Made by a program: the position numbers and the translations under genes
Shown: positions 1 through 12,327 of the stretch, piece by piece
Position numbering within the stretch: position 1 is the first letter of the stretch
Layout of the letters: every line of letters begins with the position of its first letter
Notes under the pieces: generated by a model
What the model was told of the DNA's origin: nothing
The model's input: the letters and a program-made list of their open reading frames with translations, nothing else
The model's database searches: none
Origin: Paramacrobiotus metropolitanus
Taxonomy: Eukaryota > Tardigrada > Eutardigrada > Parachela > Macrobiotidae
Direction: 5' to 3'
Length of the DNA stretch: 64,000 bases
Assembly (NCBI RefSeq): GCF_019649055.1
Contig: NW_026570256.1
Span: forward strand, 186,001-250,000

Positions 1-154
1 TTCTGTTCGTTGCTAGACCTTGCTGGTGTAATTAATTTAAGGAATGGAATCGCGTAATTCTAAATCTATTTGTATCGTGACTAATTGTAAAGGTTTTCGT
101 TATTAGCAGATTGATGTCGCAATAGCCAAAGCATTCAGCTACTGTAGCGGTACC

Positions 155-744
155 AGCCGGCATGTAGTAGTACGTATGTACGTGCGCGCAGCTTGCAGCC
201 GGCATCTGCACGATTGCCTGCACGTACGAGCATCTTCACTTTCGTCTTCCGGCCTACTTTTCCGAGAATTCGCTCCGAACGCTACCGGTGTGAGCCAGGT
301 AGACAGCAGCATCTCCTCACGCCGCCAAGTACAAGAGGCAAGCGTTAGATCTCAGTCAACACTATCGTCGGCTGCATTGTACGAACATCCAGTATTTGGC
401 GAGTGCACGATGTTGCTTTGTAGATTCTGTTGTAATTAATTGTTAATTTGCTCTAGTTGTTACAGTTGCATGTATGTCCAGCAACACAGTATCGTGCACT
501 CGCCAGCCGCCATTAATGGAGAAGCTGCAATCGTGTTCACTGGGATCTTGCTGAACGCTTTTCTCGTACGAGCGACGGTCCAGCGCAGACACGTACAGCA
601 ACCGTGTCTACCCAGCTCACGCCGGTATGAAAATCGCATTCTCGGAAAGCAGACGGGAAACGGAAAGTGAGAATGCACGCACGTGGGTTCACTGGCAGTT
701 GTCGTGTTTATACCTGTTGCAACTGCGTGTACTGAATGCCGGCT
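155..744. repeat. Long imperfect inverted repeat (foldback/MITE-like)
   Basis: The two halves (about 155-417 and 478-744) are imperfect reverse complements. The termini read AGCCGGCAT and ATGCCGGCT, the inner arms share GGCGAGTGCACGAT, and matching blocks such as TTTCCGAGAAT and GGTAGACA occur in the same order in between. Open frames here have no protein-like features and are by-products of the palindrome. I found no clean target duplication, so assignment to a transposon class is open. Confidence 0.55.
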
Positions 745-1301
745 TAGCGTTCTGTCTGCTTGTATACACTGCAAGTGGCTGATAGGTAAAATAAATAAAA
801 AAATAATTTGATTTCTGATTGATCTTTATCGCGACCGATCGCGCTTAATTTGCGCCATACCCATCGGAGAATATTCGGATTATTACTGCATAATATAATT
901 ATATCATGTATCCCGTGCATCTTCACTGGCCCGAAGTGAAGCACGCTGCATCAGCTACAAACCCGACTTCAACTCTTCGCGTCGCAGTGGCAATCTGGAA
1001 TCTTTGGTTCTTTGACTACCAGACCTACGGCGGTTTCCGTCAGGATTATGTTATGCTCGTAATAATGTACAAATCATAAAAGAAGGAGCGTTGTCTTGGT
1101 CCTTGAGGCCGGCGACTCTGATCAACAGCGCAACTGCAACCGCCTTGTTCGGCAGCAGCGGTTCTATCGTCATCGATCATTCGCTAACCAAAAGCTGCAA
1201 GTGCAGACAGAGTGTGGCTGATTATTATTTATCCGTAATCAGTGTAGTGTGGAGTGTACTGTAGTACGAATTTTCATTCATTCTGCTGAATAATTTTTGC
1301 G
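745..1301. other. MAD1 upstream region
   Basis: This is about 560 bases without a convincing ORF. It should contain the promoter and 5' UTR of the MAD1-like gene, but I see no clear TATA box. Short blocks near 1108-1150 and just before the ATG resemble the sequence upstream of the duplicated exon at 58.3 kb, which suggests that the duplication included some 5' flank. Confidence 0.4.
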
Positions 1302-4300
1302 ATGTCTTCCTCCGAAAATTCCCTATCTCATCGCCGTCCCCCTTCCAGCTTGATCACCGCATCCTATCCTCCCTTGTCCTCCCATCCTCCGCCGCGGCCC
1401 ACCCGCGAGTATTCTTTTCCCTCCGCTGCTGCCCCTGGCAGTCAGCACCCCGGGGCCGCTCGTCCCTCGTTAATCAGCGCCAGCACCCCGCTGCGCCCGG
1501 GGGAGAAACGGCGCGGGGTGCGTCCCCCGACTGTTAATCCCAATTTCAACCAGCCCCGCGGCCGTCTGACGTTCAACGCGGAGAGTGTGGAGAATGGGAA
1601 GGGCGAGCAGCGGAAAACGGCGCAGGAGACCCCCGCCAGTGAGGCAGGCGCGGGGAGCCTGCGCGAGACGCTGCGCAAGAAGTCCGCAGTTAAATCCCCC
1701 GAACGAGTGTTGGCCACGTTTCGCAGGCTGGATGGGGCGCCCATTGGCGAGGGGAAGAGTTGGGATGAGAATCTGCGAGGTGAAAATGGTGAGGAACTCT
1801 CAGAATCTGTTTGCAGCGTTCTTTGCGTGTTTTGATTTTTGATTGATTTTTATTCTCTGCGCAGAGTACAATTTCCGTCAGTTTTGAAACGCTTAATTTT
1901 TATTTTATAGTGCTGATTATTTTTTTGTGACAATTTTAATTTAAAGTGATATTTAATGCCTAGTTTATGGATTAAAATTCTGCAAGGCAGTCGCTCTTTG
2001 TAGTCGATTCTACAACGAAGAAACGACGACTGGATTCTAGTGGCGAATTGAGCCTGAATTCGTCGCTCTCGCCTGGAAAAACCACGGATTTGATTAAGCT
2101 GGAGAAGGAAATCACTCGTGTTACATTCGAGCGCGATTTATTGAAGGAAGAAGTCAGTTTGGAACGATTGCGGACGGAGGAGAAACTGCGCAAACACAAG
2201 CAAGACGAAGACGTGAGTTGCAGTATCGTGGTTTTGTATTAATTTTGTCATTTATCATTAATTGTTTTTGTTGTGTTTATTTAGCATTATTTTCCAACAA
2301 AATTTTAATCCGATATTTATTTCTCTTGCATTAACTCAAGAAAACGTTTTCATTTTTTTGATCATTTTTTTTAAAATGCCAGTTGTGCGATTAACAGACG
2401 ATTTTTCACGAATGAAGTACAGTATCTGGAACTGTGGCAAGAGGTTGTGAATGAATTTTGGCGATAAATTAGTTCTTTTTTTCTGCACATAAAATCTGTT
2501 TTACGATTTATGCAACAACACTGAAATGTGCGATATTTGTCAGAAAATTGAAAATACGTGTTTAGGAAAATAATTCCGAATTTAAATTATGTTTAAACGT
2601 AGGAATAATGTGAGCGAGTACTGCAGTTTTAATATGGCGATTTCTGTGCATAGAAGTATGTATTTAAATGAAACTCATTTTTTCTTGGCAGGCTGCCATG
2701 GCCAAAGCCGGGGAAATGTGGTCGCAGGCGGAGAAGATTCTGCAGGAGAACGACCGGCTGCGCGAGAAGATGGACAAGGCGGAAACGGAGGGAATCGCCA
2801 TGCGGAAGCAGTACGAAGAGCAGATTGCCCACATCAAAATGGAGCACATGACGCGCACGCAACAGCTCGACCGGGGTCTGCGCGAAGCGCGCAGCGAGAA
2901 TCTGCTGCTCAACGAGCGCTTCAAAACGTAAGTAGACTTACTCGTCTTGAGTGTGTCGAATGCTGCCAAATGTTCAGATAATTTATTGCTGAATTGACTT
3001 TTCTATGATTTTTTTATAATGCGAAATAAATGTTACGCTGGATAATTTTTTAATGAAATAACAAGAAAATATGAGCTAACAAAATTAATTCGCGTGCCGC
3101 AGATTTTCTGTGAAAGATTTTTTGTGTGAGAATATTTTTTTTTCGATTTTTTGAAAGCTCGTATTTATCCTCATGTTCTTGTCTGCTGTTTCTTTTTTTT
3201 TTATTTCTTGCTTTAAGGCGATGGACTAGTTTGTAAAATACCAATCTTTATAGCTACTTCGAAAATTGTTTGTGCACCTTGGTTTGAGCTGTTTTCGGAG
3301 TGTATGGGTTCATTAGAAAGCTCATAAATCGCGCTTTTTAATAGACATAGTTTCAAAATCAACACTAACAGCATAAACGCGATAGAAATTTTTCTGTTGT
3401 GTGAGCATTAAAAAAATCTAAGCCAAGCACCAGATGGAACATCTTCAGGTCTGATGTTTTCAAATGGATTTCAAAATTATTTCACACACTGGGTTTATTC
3501 AGAAAAAATCTTGAATAAAAAGCTAGGAAGATACAAGTTTTTGAACATGGAACTAATTCTTCTTACGGAGAAAATCACTGAGCGTTGGAGTTCGAATGAC
3601 TATATCGCAAAACCAAGAAAACCCAGTGTGTAGGTACCAAGGACGACCAATTCCATTGCGGCAGTGGAATGCAATACGCGTAAAACTCTCCGAACTTTAC
3701 TTCCAGTAAATCAAGAAATGGTCCGGCATCGCAGCAGGCTACCTGCAGACACGCACGCCCGCGGCGTGCGGTTGGGTATGCTTCGATTGAAACTGTGATG
3801 GCAGCTACGTGAATCGAACCGTGCTGCTGCACCCTCGTCGTTTGGACCCGCGGTACCTTTTGGTTTTAGACGGATTTGGGTTTCTGTTCTGTTCTTTGCT
3901 TCTCAAAAGACTTCTCATTTTAAAAAGCATTTTTTTCTGTTCTAGAAAATGTAGTTACTGTAACTTCTCTGGGGATGAAGCAAAACCAATCTATCGCCTT
4001 AATCCCTCATGTAACATGAGTCATGTTATTAAGCCGTACGGTTCTATCACTCTGACGACGTTTTACGGAATGATTAGTATTGATTAATTTTTGTCGTATA
4101 GTGCATCAAGAGAGCGCCATGTCGCTGTGGAGGAAAATCATCTCCTGAAAACCAAACTGGACAAATTGAATCCGTTAGTGAGCGAACTGCGAGAAGTGCG
4201 CAAGGAAAACCAGAATCTCACGGCACACCTGCAGGTAAAATTCCAGTTTTGAATTTTTGCGTTCAACTTATCTTCGTTAACCTTGTATTATGTTGGGATT

Positions 4301-7300
4301 AATGTTAAAACACGGCCGAGTGTCTGTATTTTTAATCCTTAGGAAATTCTAAATAATGGCGATATGTGTATTAGCGTTTCGTACTCTGAGAGCAATTTAT
4401 TTGCCGAAGATTGTTATTTAAATAAGTTTATTGTAGATTTGTTGTTCTCAGCAGAGAAACTATAATTTTCGAAGTTTTTTAAATAAGCTGGAAAAATTTT
4501 TAACGGCTTGTCTTATAAATGTTTTGAAGGTATTTTGTTCAATTACATTTGGTTGAAATTTATGGTGCTATTCTGAGGATTTGCTACTTCAGATTTCCTG
4601 TGTACTGTGGTATTGTAGCGTTGTGGCTGTCGATTCCGGAATATTTGGCGCCGTTTTCGTATTACACAGTTCAGCAGTTTGTTGTTTTTTAAATGATGTT
4701 TCAAAATGCGCAGCCATTATGAATATTTATTCCTTGGGATTTTTGCAGGCAAAAGATGGGCAAATCGCCGACCTGACGAATGCTAATGCGCTGCTGGCCA
4801 ACTTGCCGGAAGAGCTGAAACAGTACCGTGAACTGCAGATTAAAGTGCCGCTGCTGGAGAAGGAAAATCAGAAGTTGAGGTTGATACATATAGCACTTTT
4901 CTTAGCGGAATATTTGCGAATTTATTTGGTAGCGGAATATTTGCGAATTTCGCTGTTGCTTAATTTGTTCATCACTACTCGAGTAGTTATTTTTGTGTTG
5001 TAATTTCATTCAGTTTTTTATTGCGTTTTTATGTACCGTAGTATTTTGTGAATTGTTTATTGTATTTTAATATACTTACAGAGAACGAGCCGCACTTGCC
5101 CGTGCGAACGAGGATAAAATCCAGACCCTGGAAGAGTCCATTAAACGCTACGAAACACGGCAGTGCCGTTTCTACGATTTGGAGTTGGAAAACGAGCAGC
5201 TGAAGGCGCAGATTGAAGAGTTTGAATCCGCTGACTTGGCACAGTCTCCGTCCAAAAAGCCGCGGTACGTCGGTAGTAATTTGCTTCGTTTTTAATTATC
5301 TAATTCATGATATTATTTTATATTGTATTTTTTTCTATCGGTTGATACTTGATAATTATTCAGCTTTGATACGAGTATGAATATTATCGCAGCTTTATAG
5401 TGAGAAATGCTTTTAATTAAGTACTCACTGGTAGTATGCACTTTACTGCTTCGTTAATCGTTAACCACAGCCGTGCACAACCGTACAATACATAGCGACT
5501 TTAAAGCCGTTGATCTCTCACTTGGGAGCCGGTTTTGAGGTTCACTGGCGATTAGTGCCCTGCAACGGAGTACGAAACTGCGTCCAGTCCGATCCGAACT
5601 TAAAAAATTTTATCCGAACCCAGTCCGACTCCGAATTCTAAAAATCGTACTCCGACCAATCCGATCCGAAAATATTTTTGGCAAATCCGAACCCACTCCG
5701 ATCCGATCCGAAAAATTTTCGAAAAGAATACGTATTACTTGATTTTATTACACATCCCTACATTAAAAAATTTTTAATGCCATGTTTTCGGTAGCAAAAA
5801 GACTTCAGAATTCAGAAGTACAATTTTCTTGGGCATAATAAAGGGTACGCTGGAAGATTTACATATACAAGAATGTTTTAGATAAATTTAGTTTTTTAGC
5901 ACTACAGTGTCGAAGCATCTGGGGAGGTTAGTTCGCGTCCGATCACTTCGGCCGCGTTACATTTCGGCCGCAAATGTTCACTTCGGCCAACGTTCATTTC
6001 GGCCGAGGCTCACTTCGGCCAACACTCAATTCGGCCAACGCTCATTTTGGCAACGGGAAATTTCGGTCATCATAGGTGTCTTGGGTTTCTTACGTTTTCT
6101 AGGTTTTCTGGGATTTTTAGGTTTTTATGGTTTCTTTGGTTTCTTAGGTTTCGTAGGTTTCGTAGGTTTGTTCGGTTTCTTAGGTTTCTTAGATTTCTTA
6201 ACTTTCTTAGGTTTCTTTGGTTTTTAGATTTCTTTGGTTTCTTAGGTTTGTTGGTTTCTAAAGTACGAGTATCTTTCGTTTCTTGGGATTATTAGGTTTT
6301 CTTAGGTTTTTTCAGGTTTTTTTGATTTTCTTTTGTTTTCGTGGGTATTCTTAGGTTATTCTGAAGCGTTTTACGATATGAAGAATTCAACAAATTGTGC
6401 GTGCAAAATGATATGAACGCGGCCATTTGCTATCATTTTTTTGATTTAATGGTTTTCAGGAACCGATAAATTTATATCGCACGTAACGTTTTCTTGTGAA
6501 TCAAACTAAAATGAGCATCGGCCGAAATGTACTGTGGCCGAAGTGATCGTCGGCCGAACTGAATGACGGCCGAAGTGAATGACGGCCGAAGTGAATGGCA
6601 GCCGAAAAACTTTGGCCGAAATGAACGCGGCCGAAATGAAAACGGCCGAAGTGATCGGTAGCCAGGTTAGTTATCTATCCTCACTGTCGGGAATCTGTAT
6701 CAGATCTTTTTGTTGTATACGGTTCACCCCACGGATTACCCACATATTAGCCAGGGTTAAAAAAACGGGAGAGAAAATTAAAGGAAGGGATGTTTCTACA
6801 CGTCCGGAATTAAAATAATTGGTAGTTTCATGTATTCTTTAGGACCTTAGAGTAAGTTTATTAGTTATCTTAATCTCCAGGATTAATCCAATTACAAGTG
6901 CTGCAAATAAAAATGGGAAGCCGGTGCCTAGTGAAACTGACTGAGCTGCACAACACATGTGGTCTATTTAACGTGCTGTAGTAGTTATACTAAAATTATT
7001 TGATAAGACGATAACAAATAACGACATCATAACAATCGCAAAACACTCTAAATATTCAAAAGTGTCAGGAGATTTAATAAAAGGAAATGAAAGAGAATTA
7101 ACAACAGTCTACTAAACAAAAGCAGATACTTCGGTGCAAATTAATTAAGCGCAAATGGAAGCATCGCGCGAAGCGCGACGCTGACGAAAATTTTTGTTTT
7201 GAAGGCCGGTGAAATTCAATCAAATTAATTAATAATATTTATTTAATTACGGATTATTCGGAGTCTCGAATGCATCCGAACCCGATCCGATCAGGTGCAC

Positions 7301-9814
7301 AAAAACTCCGAAACCACTCCGACTCCGAATTTTCCAGATTGAAATCCGTCCAATCCGGTCCGAAAATCGGAGTGGGTTCGGAGTGGATCGGATTTCCCAG
7401 TCCGTTGCAGGGCTCTACTGGCGATAACTGGCTGAGAGCGAGCGAGAGAAGGGAACAATGGCAGTTGCGCAAGCGGCCATATCCATTGAGCTGCATAGAT
7501 GTACAGATAAAATCAGCTGTCAATCACGGCGTGTTGTGGTTTAAATTTTTAAGCAGAAGCTTTATCTCGTTGGTACACACTGGAGTTGAATGTCGATTGT
7601 TTTCATGTGTATAGCGGCATTCAGCACTTACTGGATCGGATTGGTGAGATGGAATTGCGTGAGAAGAAGCTGGGTGATGATGTCGCCAGCCGGAACCAAA
7701 AGTGAGTTATAAAATAGTTTATACCACATTACTGTATTATATACATCCTGTACATTTTCATGCCACATGCACTTGTAAGTTGTAGTTACTGAAAAAAGCG
7801 CCACATGCGATTAGAATCATTGGCTGTTGGCCTACATTTCTCGTTTAAATTAATTATATCAGCGGATTTTCCTGGTAGGATCGGTGAAATGGCCGACCGT
7901 TGTCGTGATCTCGAAGAGCGAATTGTGGAGGTCAAATCCCAGCTGGAATTGTCGGAGAAGTCGAAGCAGATGCAGGAAAGCCGGGCGCAGGATTTGTCAA
8001 ACAAGCTGGCTGCCGTTTCGACAGTAAGAAATTTGTGTAAAATAAATGAAAGAATTAACAAATGTATTGTACGGTACTTGCCGTTTTTAAGGTTTTTACG
8101 GTCATAATTTTTTAACCATAGAAGCGTTGCAGTTAATCAACTGCTGCTTTAAGCGGTGAATATTTCTGTTTGGATACTGATTTTTCTTTAATTTTTTCCT
8201 TTTAATTTGCTTTCTTTTTTTTAAATTTTACTATTAATATAACCGTACTTGAAACACAAATACGCATACGTACCAAATGCATCTTAAAACGGACAACTGA
8301 GTAGTATTTCATATTGGAGATAACGCTAACAACAAATTACAGGGAGAAAAAATTGTTAATGTAAAATTTATCAATGACTTTTCAGGAGCGCGATACTTTT
8401 AAATTGATCAAAGAAACCATGGACCAGTCATCGAGCCGCCGCGGTGATCCGTCCATCATGGCGAAACTGCGCGATCTGGAAGAGCGGGCCACACGCAGCC
8501 AGACCCTGGCCGATAATTTTGAGCAGATGTATAACCGGACATCTTCGTCGGAATCCCAATTAAAAACCAGCTTGGAGGATCTTCAGCGTCGCTACGAAGC
8601 GGAGACGGTGCGGGCGCACGAACAGCTGCAGAAGCTGACGGAGGAGAACGAGGAACTGCGGACGGTCAAGGAGGAGCTGGAGGAGCGGCTGGGCGAGTGG
8701 ACGCTGCGGATGCTGCGTGGGGAATACGATCCCACGCGGACGGACGTCGTGGTGGTCGGGGAGAGTCCGTTGGAAGCGGCGCAGAAGGAGTTCTTGGCGG
8801 AGGCGGGGAAGGTGTTGGAGGAGAATAAACTGCGGCAGGAGAAACTCAACCAGGTGAAGATGGGCGGCGGGTACAGTGGGGATGTAACGGTAAATGCCGA
8901 AGAGTTCCTGCGCGGTCCCGGCGAACAGCTGGAAGGTAAGTGTAACAACCGCCAAAAAGTCGTTTTTATGGTTGTTCTTTTAGCTCTTTTTGGGAGTCAT
9001 TAAACAGCTTTTCTCTTCAAAAATCCGCTGTTTTCTGATTAATATTCCTCGTTATAAAATGAAAGCAACGATAAATTTTTTCGCCATGTTAGGGTAGCTG
9101 CGTTGCTTTTTTCCCAACGATACGGCGAAGAATACGGAGTAGGGTTACCATGACCAATGAAGTTATCGTAGTGCAAGGGTTCCAAATGGCCGTTAGAGGC
9201 AGCAGGAGTTGGTGATCTAGATAAAGATTTACAAGTTACGAGATACAATTATAAATTTTACTAAAAATTTGTAATATATTTTAAATTATTCTTATATTTT
9301 AGAATATTGTTTGGTTTTTTATTACTTAATGTAGTCGATACGGACGGTGCAGTTATTAAGGTTGTCGTCGCCCCGTTTTTTATAATTGCTTGATGCGCTC
9401 AGTCCTTTTAGTACCGGGTCAAGTGTGCGTACTCAAATCCAGAATTTTTCAGAATTGAAGAAGCAGTTGGAGAAAGCGGAAAAGCAACGTAACCAGGACA
9501 CGACTTTCTTCAAGAAGTCCATCCAGAGTTTCCGGCACGTGTGCCGCGACCTGCTGGGTTGGAACATCCGCTACGACGGCAACAAGATCGTCTTCCGCGT
9601 GGCCGACGCACCGGCTAACGAGACGATCGTCTTCGAGCGGGAGGACGAGAACAAGCCGTGGGAACTGCGCAGCAACGACTACACCACGGCCAACCAGGTC
9701 TTCGTCAACGAGTTCCTCACCAGCCACCAGAGTCCCCCGGGATTCTTCGCCCGCATCATCCTCAAGATCCTCTCCGAGCGCACGCTGATTTGCATGGACT
9801 CCCCCACTCCGTAA
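1302..9814 (+). CDS. MAD1L1: Mitotic spindle assembly checkpoint protein MAD1-like, ten exons
   Basis: MAD1 tethers MAD2 at unattached kinetochores and the nuclear envelope and so templates the mitotic checkpoint complex. Exons: 1302-1788, 2004-2212, 2692-2927, 4102-4234, 4749-4879, 5082-5264, 7615-7701, 7879-8023, 8386-8935 and 9453-9814. All junctions are GT-AG and in phase, giving 840 codons (human MAD1 has 718). The N-terminus is Pro/Ser-rich and disordered, then a heptad-like coiled coil runs through exons 2-9. A MAD2-interaction motif lies in exon 9. Exon 10 encodes the globular C-terminal domain, recognised by the pattern IQSFRHVCRDLLGW and the closing LKILSERT. The donor of exon 5 (GTTGAT) is weak. 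A poly(A) signal AATAAA lies at 9967. Intron 6 (2.35 kb) is expanded by nested transposons. The family call is firm; exact splice sites are inferred. Confidence 0.88.
5934..6663. mobile_element. Foldback element nested in the hAT element
   Basis: Both ends consist of tandem, degenerate copies of a TTCGGCCGAAGTGA-type unit: about 5941-6060 on the left and 6515-6656 on the right, in opposite orientation, ending GATCACTTCGGCC and GGCCGAAGTGATC. Flanking AGGTTAGTT at 5925-5933 and 6664-6672 forms a 9-bp target duplication, which fits a Mutator-like or foldback class. The interior is a simple repeat and there is no coding capacity. Confidence 0.7.
6075..6350 (+). repeat. Degenerate (TTAGGTTTC)n simple repeat
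   Basis: A T-rich array of 9-10 base units, mostly TTAGGTTTC with variants such as TTTGGTTTC and GTAGGTTTC, fills the centre of the foldback element. Apparent Phe/Gly/Leu-rich frames here are repeat translations. A smaller related patch lies near 17420-17480. Confidence 0.75.
8707..8733 (+). other. MAD2-interaction motif in MAD1
   Basis: Codons 645-653 of the model read RMLRGEYDP. This aligns position by position with the human MAD1 MAD2-binding segment KVLHMSLNP (basic residue, hydrophobic, Leu, five residues, Pro), the safety-belt-captured motif. It lies upstream of the C-terminal domain, as expected. The match is by eye. Confidence 0.7.
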
Positions 9815-10411
9815 AGGCGTGGCTGATTTTTTGTCATTTTTAGATAAAGCCATTTCCGTAACATTTTGTTGTTTATTTTTAAGGATTTTGTATCGGCCTG
9901 TTATGCAGTATTTTGTCGGAGTGATGCGTTTTACATGGGAATGAATACCTGCGTTTGAAAAACTGAAATAAATGCTTTTACTGAAGTCATCACAACTAGC
10001 AGCGATTTTCTGTCGTAACCTTAAAAAATGGTTTATGTGCAGTACTGTGTATCTGCTTTTAATTGAACGTAATATGTATGTATTGTACTTACGCCGCCGT
10101 CTTACAGTACGTACAGTACCAGTCATGCGTGTTGCATTAAGTATCCAGATCAAACGTCAGAAAAACGAATTTTATGGACTTCCGGCGCGTGACGCAGGTG
10201 GCACCGCCCGGAGTGGCACCGTGATTTGGCTAACATTTTGAAAGTTTTCGAAATCTTCCATCCTTTTGATTTTCGATTTTTGGGCGAAAAAGTGGCTTTT
10301 TCTGCGCAACGTTGGTTGCAAAATGAAGAACAAATGACGGGAATCAATCTAAGTGTTAAATGTGCCTTTTTGAACCAGATTTGTGCATGTTTCCAGGATT
10401 CTGCCTGCGCG
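9815..10411. other. MAD1 3' UTR and intergenic DNA
   Basis: The first about 160 bases are the likely 3' UTR, ending near AATAAA at 9967. After that I see nothing gene-like before the TA tract. Confidence 0.5.
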
Positions 10412-10511
10412 ACATATATATATATAGTATATATATATATTGCACACCTTTGCCGAAAAACAAAGTACGTAGTGCAAATAATGTTCAGGCATGCGCAAAC
10501 ATGCACAGACG

Positions 10512-10578
<67 letters not shown>

Positions 10579-10613
10579 ATACATACACATAAACATATAT
10601 ATAATATATATAA

Positions 10614-10665
<52 letters not shown>

Positions 10666-10730
10666 CATATATATATATATATATATACATACATATATAT
10701 ACATATATAATATACATATATATTATATAT

Positions 10731-10810
<80 letters not shown>
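10412..10810. repeat. (TA)n microsatellite
   Basis: About 400 bases made mostly of alternating TA, interrupted by short non-TA islands (for example around 10440-10510 and 10573-10600). Tyr/Ile-rich frames on both strands are artefacts of the repeat. Confidence 0.95.
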
Positions 10811-10812
<2 letters not shown>

Positions 10813-12259
10813 CAATTAAATGCTACGAAATTAATGCTGCTTAATTAGCACAAAAACGGCAAGCTTTTACATGCTCAAGAGAATCGTTGGATAAAATCAT
10901 TGCATATTACGCGTATATTCCAGTGAGTAAATGTGTTCCACCTTTCAAGGCTTTCGAAATTTATTACAAAGGTTAATTATAGACTTTATAGTAGCAGCTT
11001 CAGAATGCCGAAATTTTAGGTGCACTTAACCCCCATACCAAGGTTTTTTTTACCTGTGACCCGCTGAAACGGTGAAACGTTCGGCTGGGACAGAGAAGTT
11101 GGCATCAGCTCCTGGTGACAAGTCTGAATTAGCCGGCAATGCTGTAACGTGCCATAATACAGTTAGGCCACCTATAAAAAGAACTACCGCTTTTCCGAAC
11201 TGCATTATTAAAAATAATTAATGACACTGTCCGGTTCTAAAGATTGCACACCGTTGCTAATTAGCCTGACCTATAACTGAACAGTTAGAAAATGTTTAAG
11301 CCGAATGCCTTTACTGCTTAATAAACTCGCGGTAATTAAGCTTGAGTGATATAGAGTAATGTAAACTAACGTATGATTAAGCACTTATATGTTGTGGCAT
11401 ATATATTAACACATTTGGGATTTTCCACCGGAAGTCGATCCTTGTCAGCTTACTAGTTTATACGGTATAAACCACAAGCGTGATCTGCGTTTCAGTAGCG
11501 GTTAGGGGCCTTATGGCTGGCGAAATTAAGGTAGGCGCTGACCATAATGATGTGAAGTGTGTGAACTGCACACATTATCGCTGCACTTGCAAACAAACAC
11601 CAAATTTAATTTTATTCTTTATGAAATTTATAATACGTACAGTACGAGTATATTCGTTAGCAACAAATTAGCCCATATCCGTGCATGCATGAAAGACTTG
11701 AATTGAAGAGATACAACGCATTCTTCATGTAATTTTTATTCATAAACTACTCAAAATTTACTTCCGGTCATGCATTGGGGGCGCCCGGCTGCTGCTTTGC
11801 GATCGGAACACGGACGCATATTTTGAATTAATTGACCGTGCGCACGATATGCCGGGATGCGTCTCACTCACCTAAGCTTCTGGGAAAATTACAACTCTCT
11901 ATGGCACGTGTGTTGCTCCGCAGAAGGAAAAAATACTGCTACAGGCGATTTTCTTCCTAATATTCCTATAAGTCGTGCAAATTGCATTTTACTTACTCGA
12001 AAGCAACACCACGATAGTAGCCAAGTTAATGGCAATAGCGGATGATTGTTGTTTTTGTATTTATTTTGTTTTTGTATTTTTATGCGATGGTTAATAAAGT
12101 CTTGCTAGGGTCACTTTGCTTATTTCGAAATGTGGGCCGGCAGTTTTAAAACGTTGGTGATGGGGTGTTTAAAACAGCAGAATGTTTGAAACAGCTATGA
12201 CATAATTATGTTTTTAGATACCATAATACTGTATCCATCGGTGTCCCGATCTTATTGCA

Positions 12260-12294
12260 AGGCCTGCCGAAGTGACGTCACTTCCGGCAGGCCT
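12260..12294. repeat. Near-perfect palindrome centred on TGACGTCA
   Basis: A 35-base inverted repeat with one extra base: arms AGGCCTGCCG and CGGCAGGCCT surround AAGTGACGTCACTT. The centre is the full CRE octamer TGACGTCA (CREB/ATF site). A second palindrome follows two bases later. It could be a cruciform-forming site or the core of a small inverted-repeat element. Confidence 0.7.
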
Positions 12295-12295
12295 T

Positions 12296-12327
12296 CCTCC
12301 CATAATACGGTACCGTATTATGGGAGG
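12296..12327. repeat. Perfect 32-base palindrome
   Basis: The arms CCTCCCATAATACGG and CCGTATTATGGGAGG meet at a central GGTACC. There are no mismatches and no spacer. It lies directly beside the CRE-centred palindrome. Confidence 0.8.

Larger units (their letters stand above)
5553..7417. mobile_element. Non-autonomous hAT-type DNA transposon in MAD1 intron 6
   Basis: The 17-bp terminal inverted repeats are TAGTGCCCTGCAACGGA at the left and its reverse complement with one mismatch at 7401-7417. They are flanked by a perfect 8-bp duplication CTGGCGAT (5545-5552 and 7418-7425). An 8-bp duplication plus termini of the YARNG type is diagnostic of hAT elements. Subterminal regions carry many short TCCGATCCGAA-like repeats in opposite orientations at the two ends, typical of transposase-binding arrays. 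No transposase ORF is present. A second element is nested inside at 5934-6663. Confidence 0.85.

Noticed and set aside
5907-6295. Phe/Gly/Leu-rich frames that look like membrane proteins
   Set aside because: They translate the TTAGGTTTC simple repeat in a foldback element.
6075-6350. Interstitial telomere-like repeat (TTAGG)
   Set aside because: The unit is 9-10 bases, degenerate and located inside a transposon; it does not match the pentamer TTAGG array.
10412-10819. Tyr/Ile-rich long frames on both strands
   Set aside because: Direct translations of the (TA)n microsatellite.
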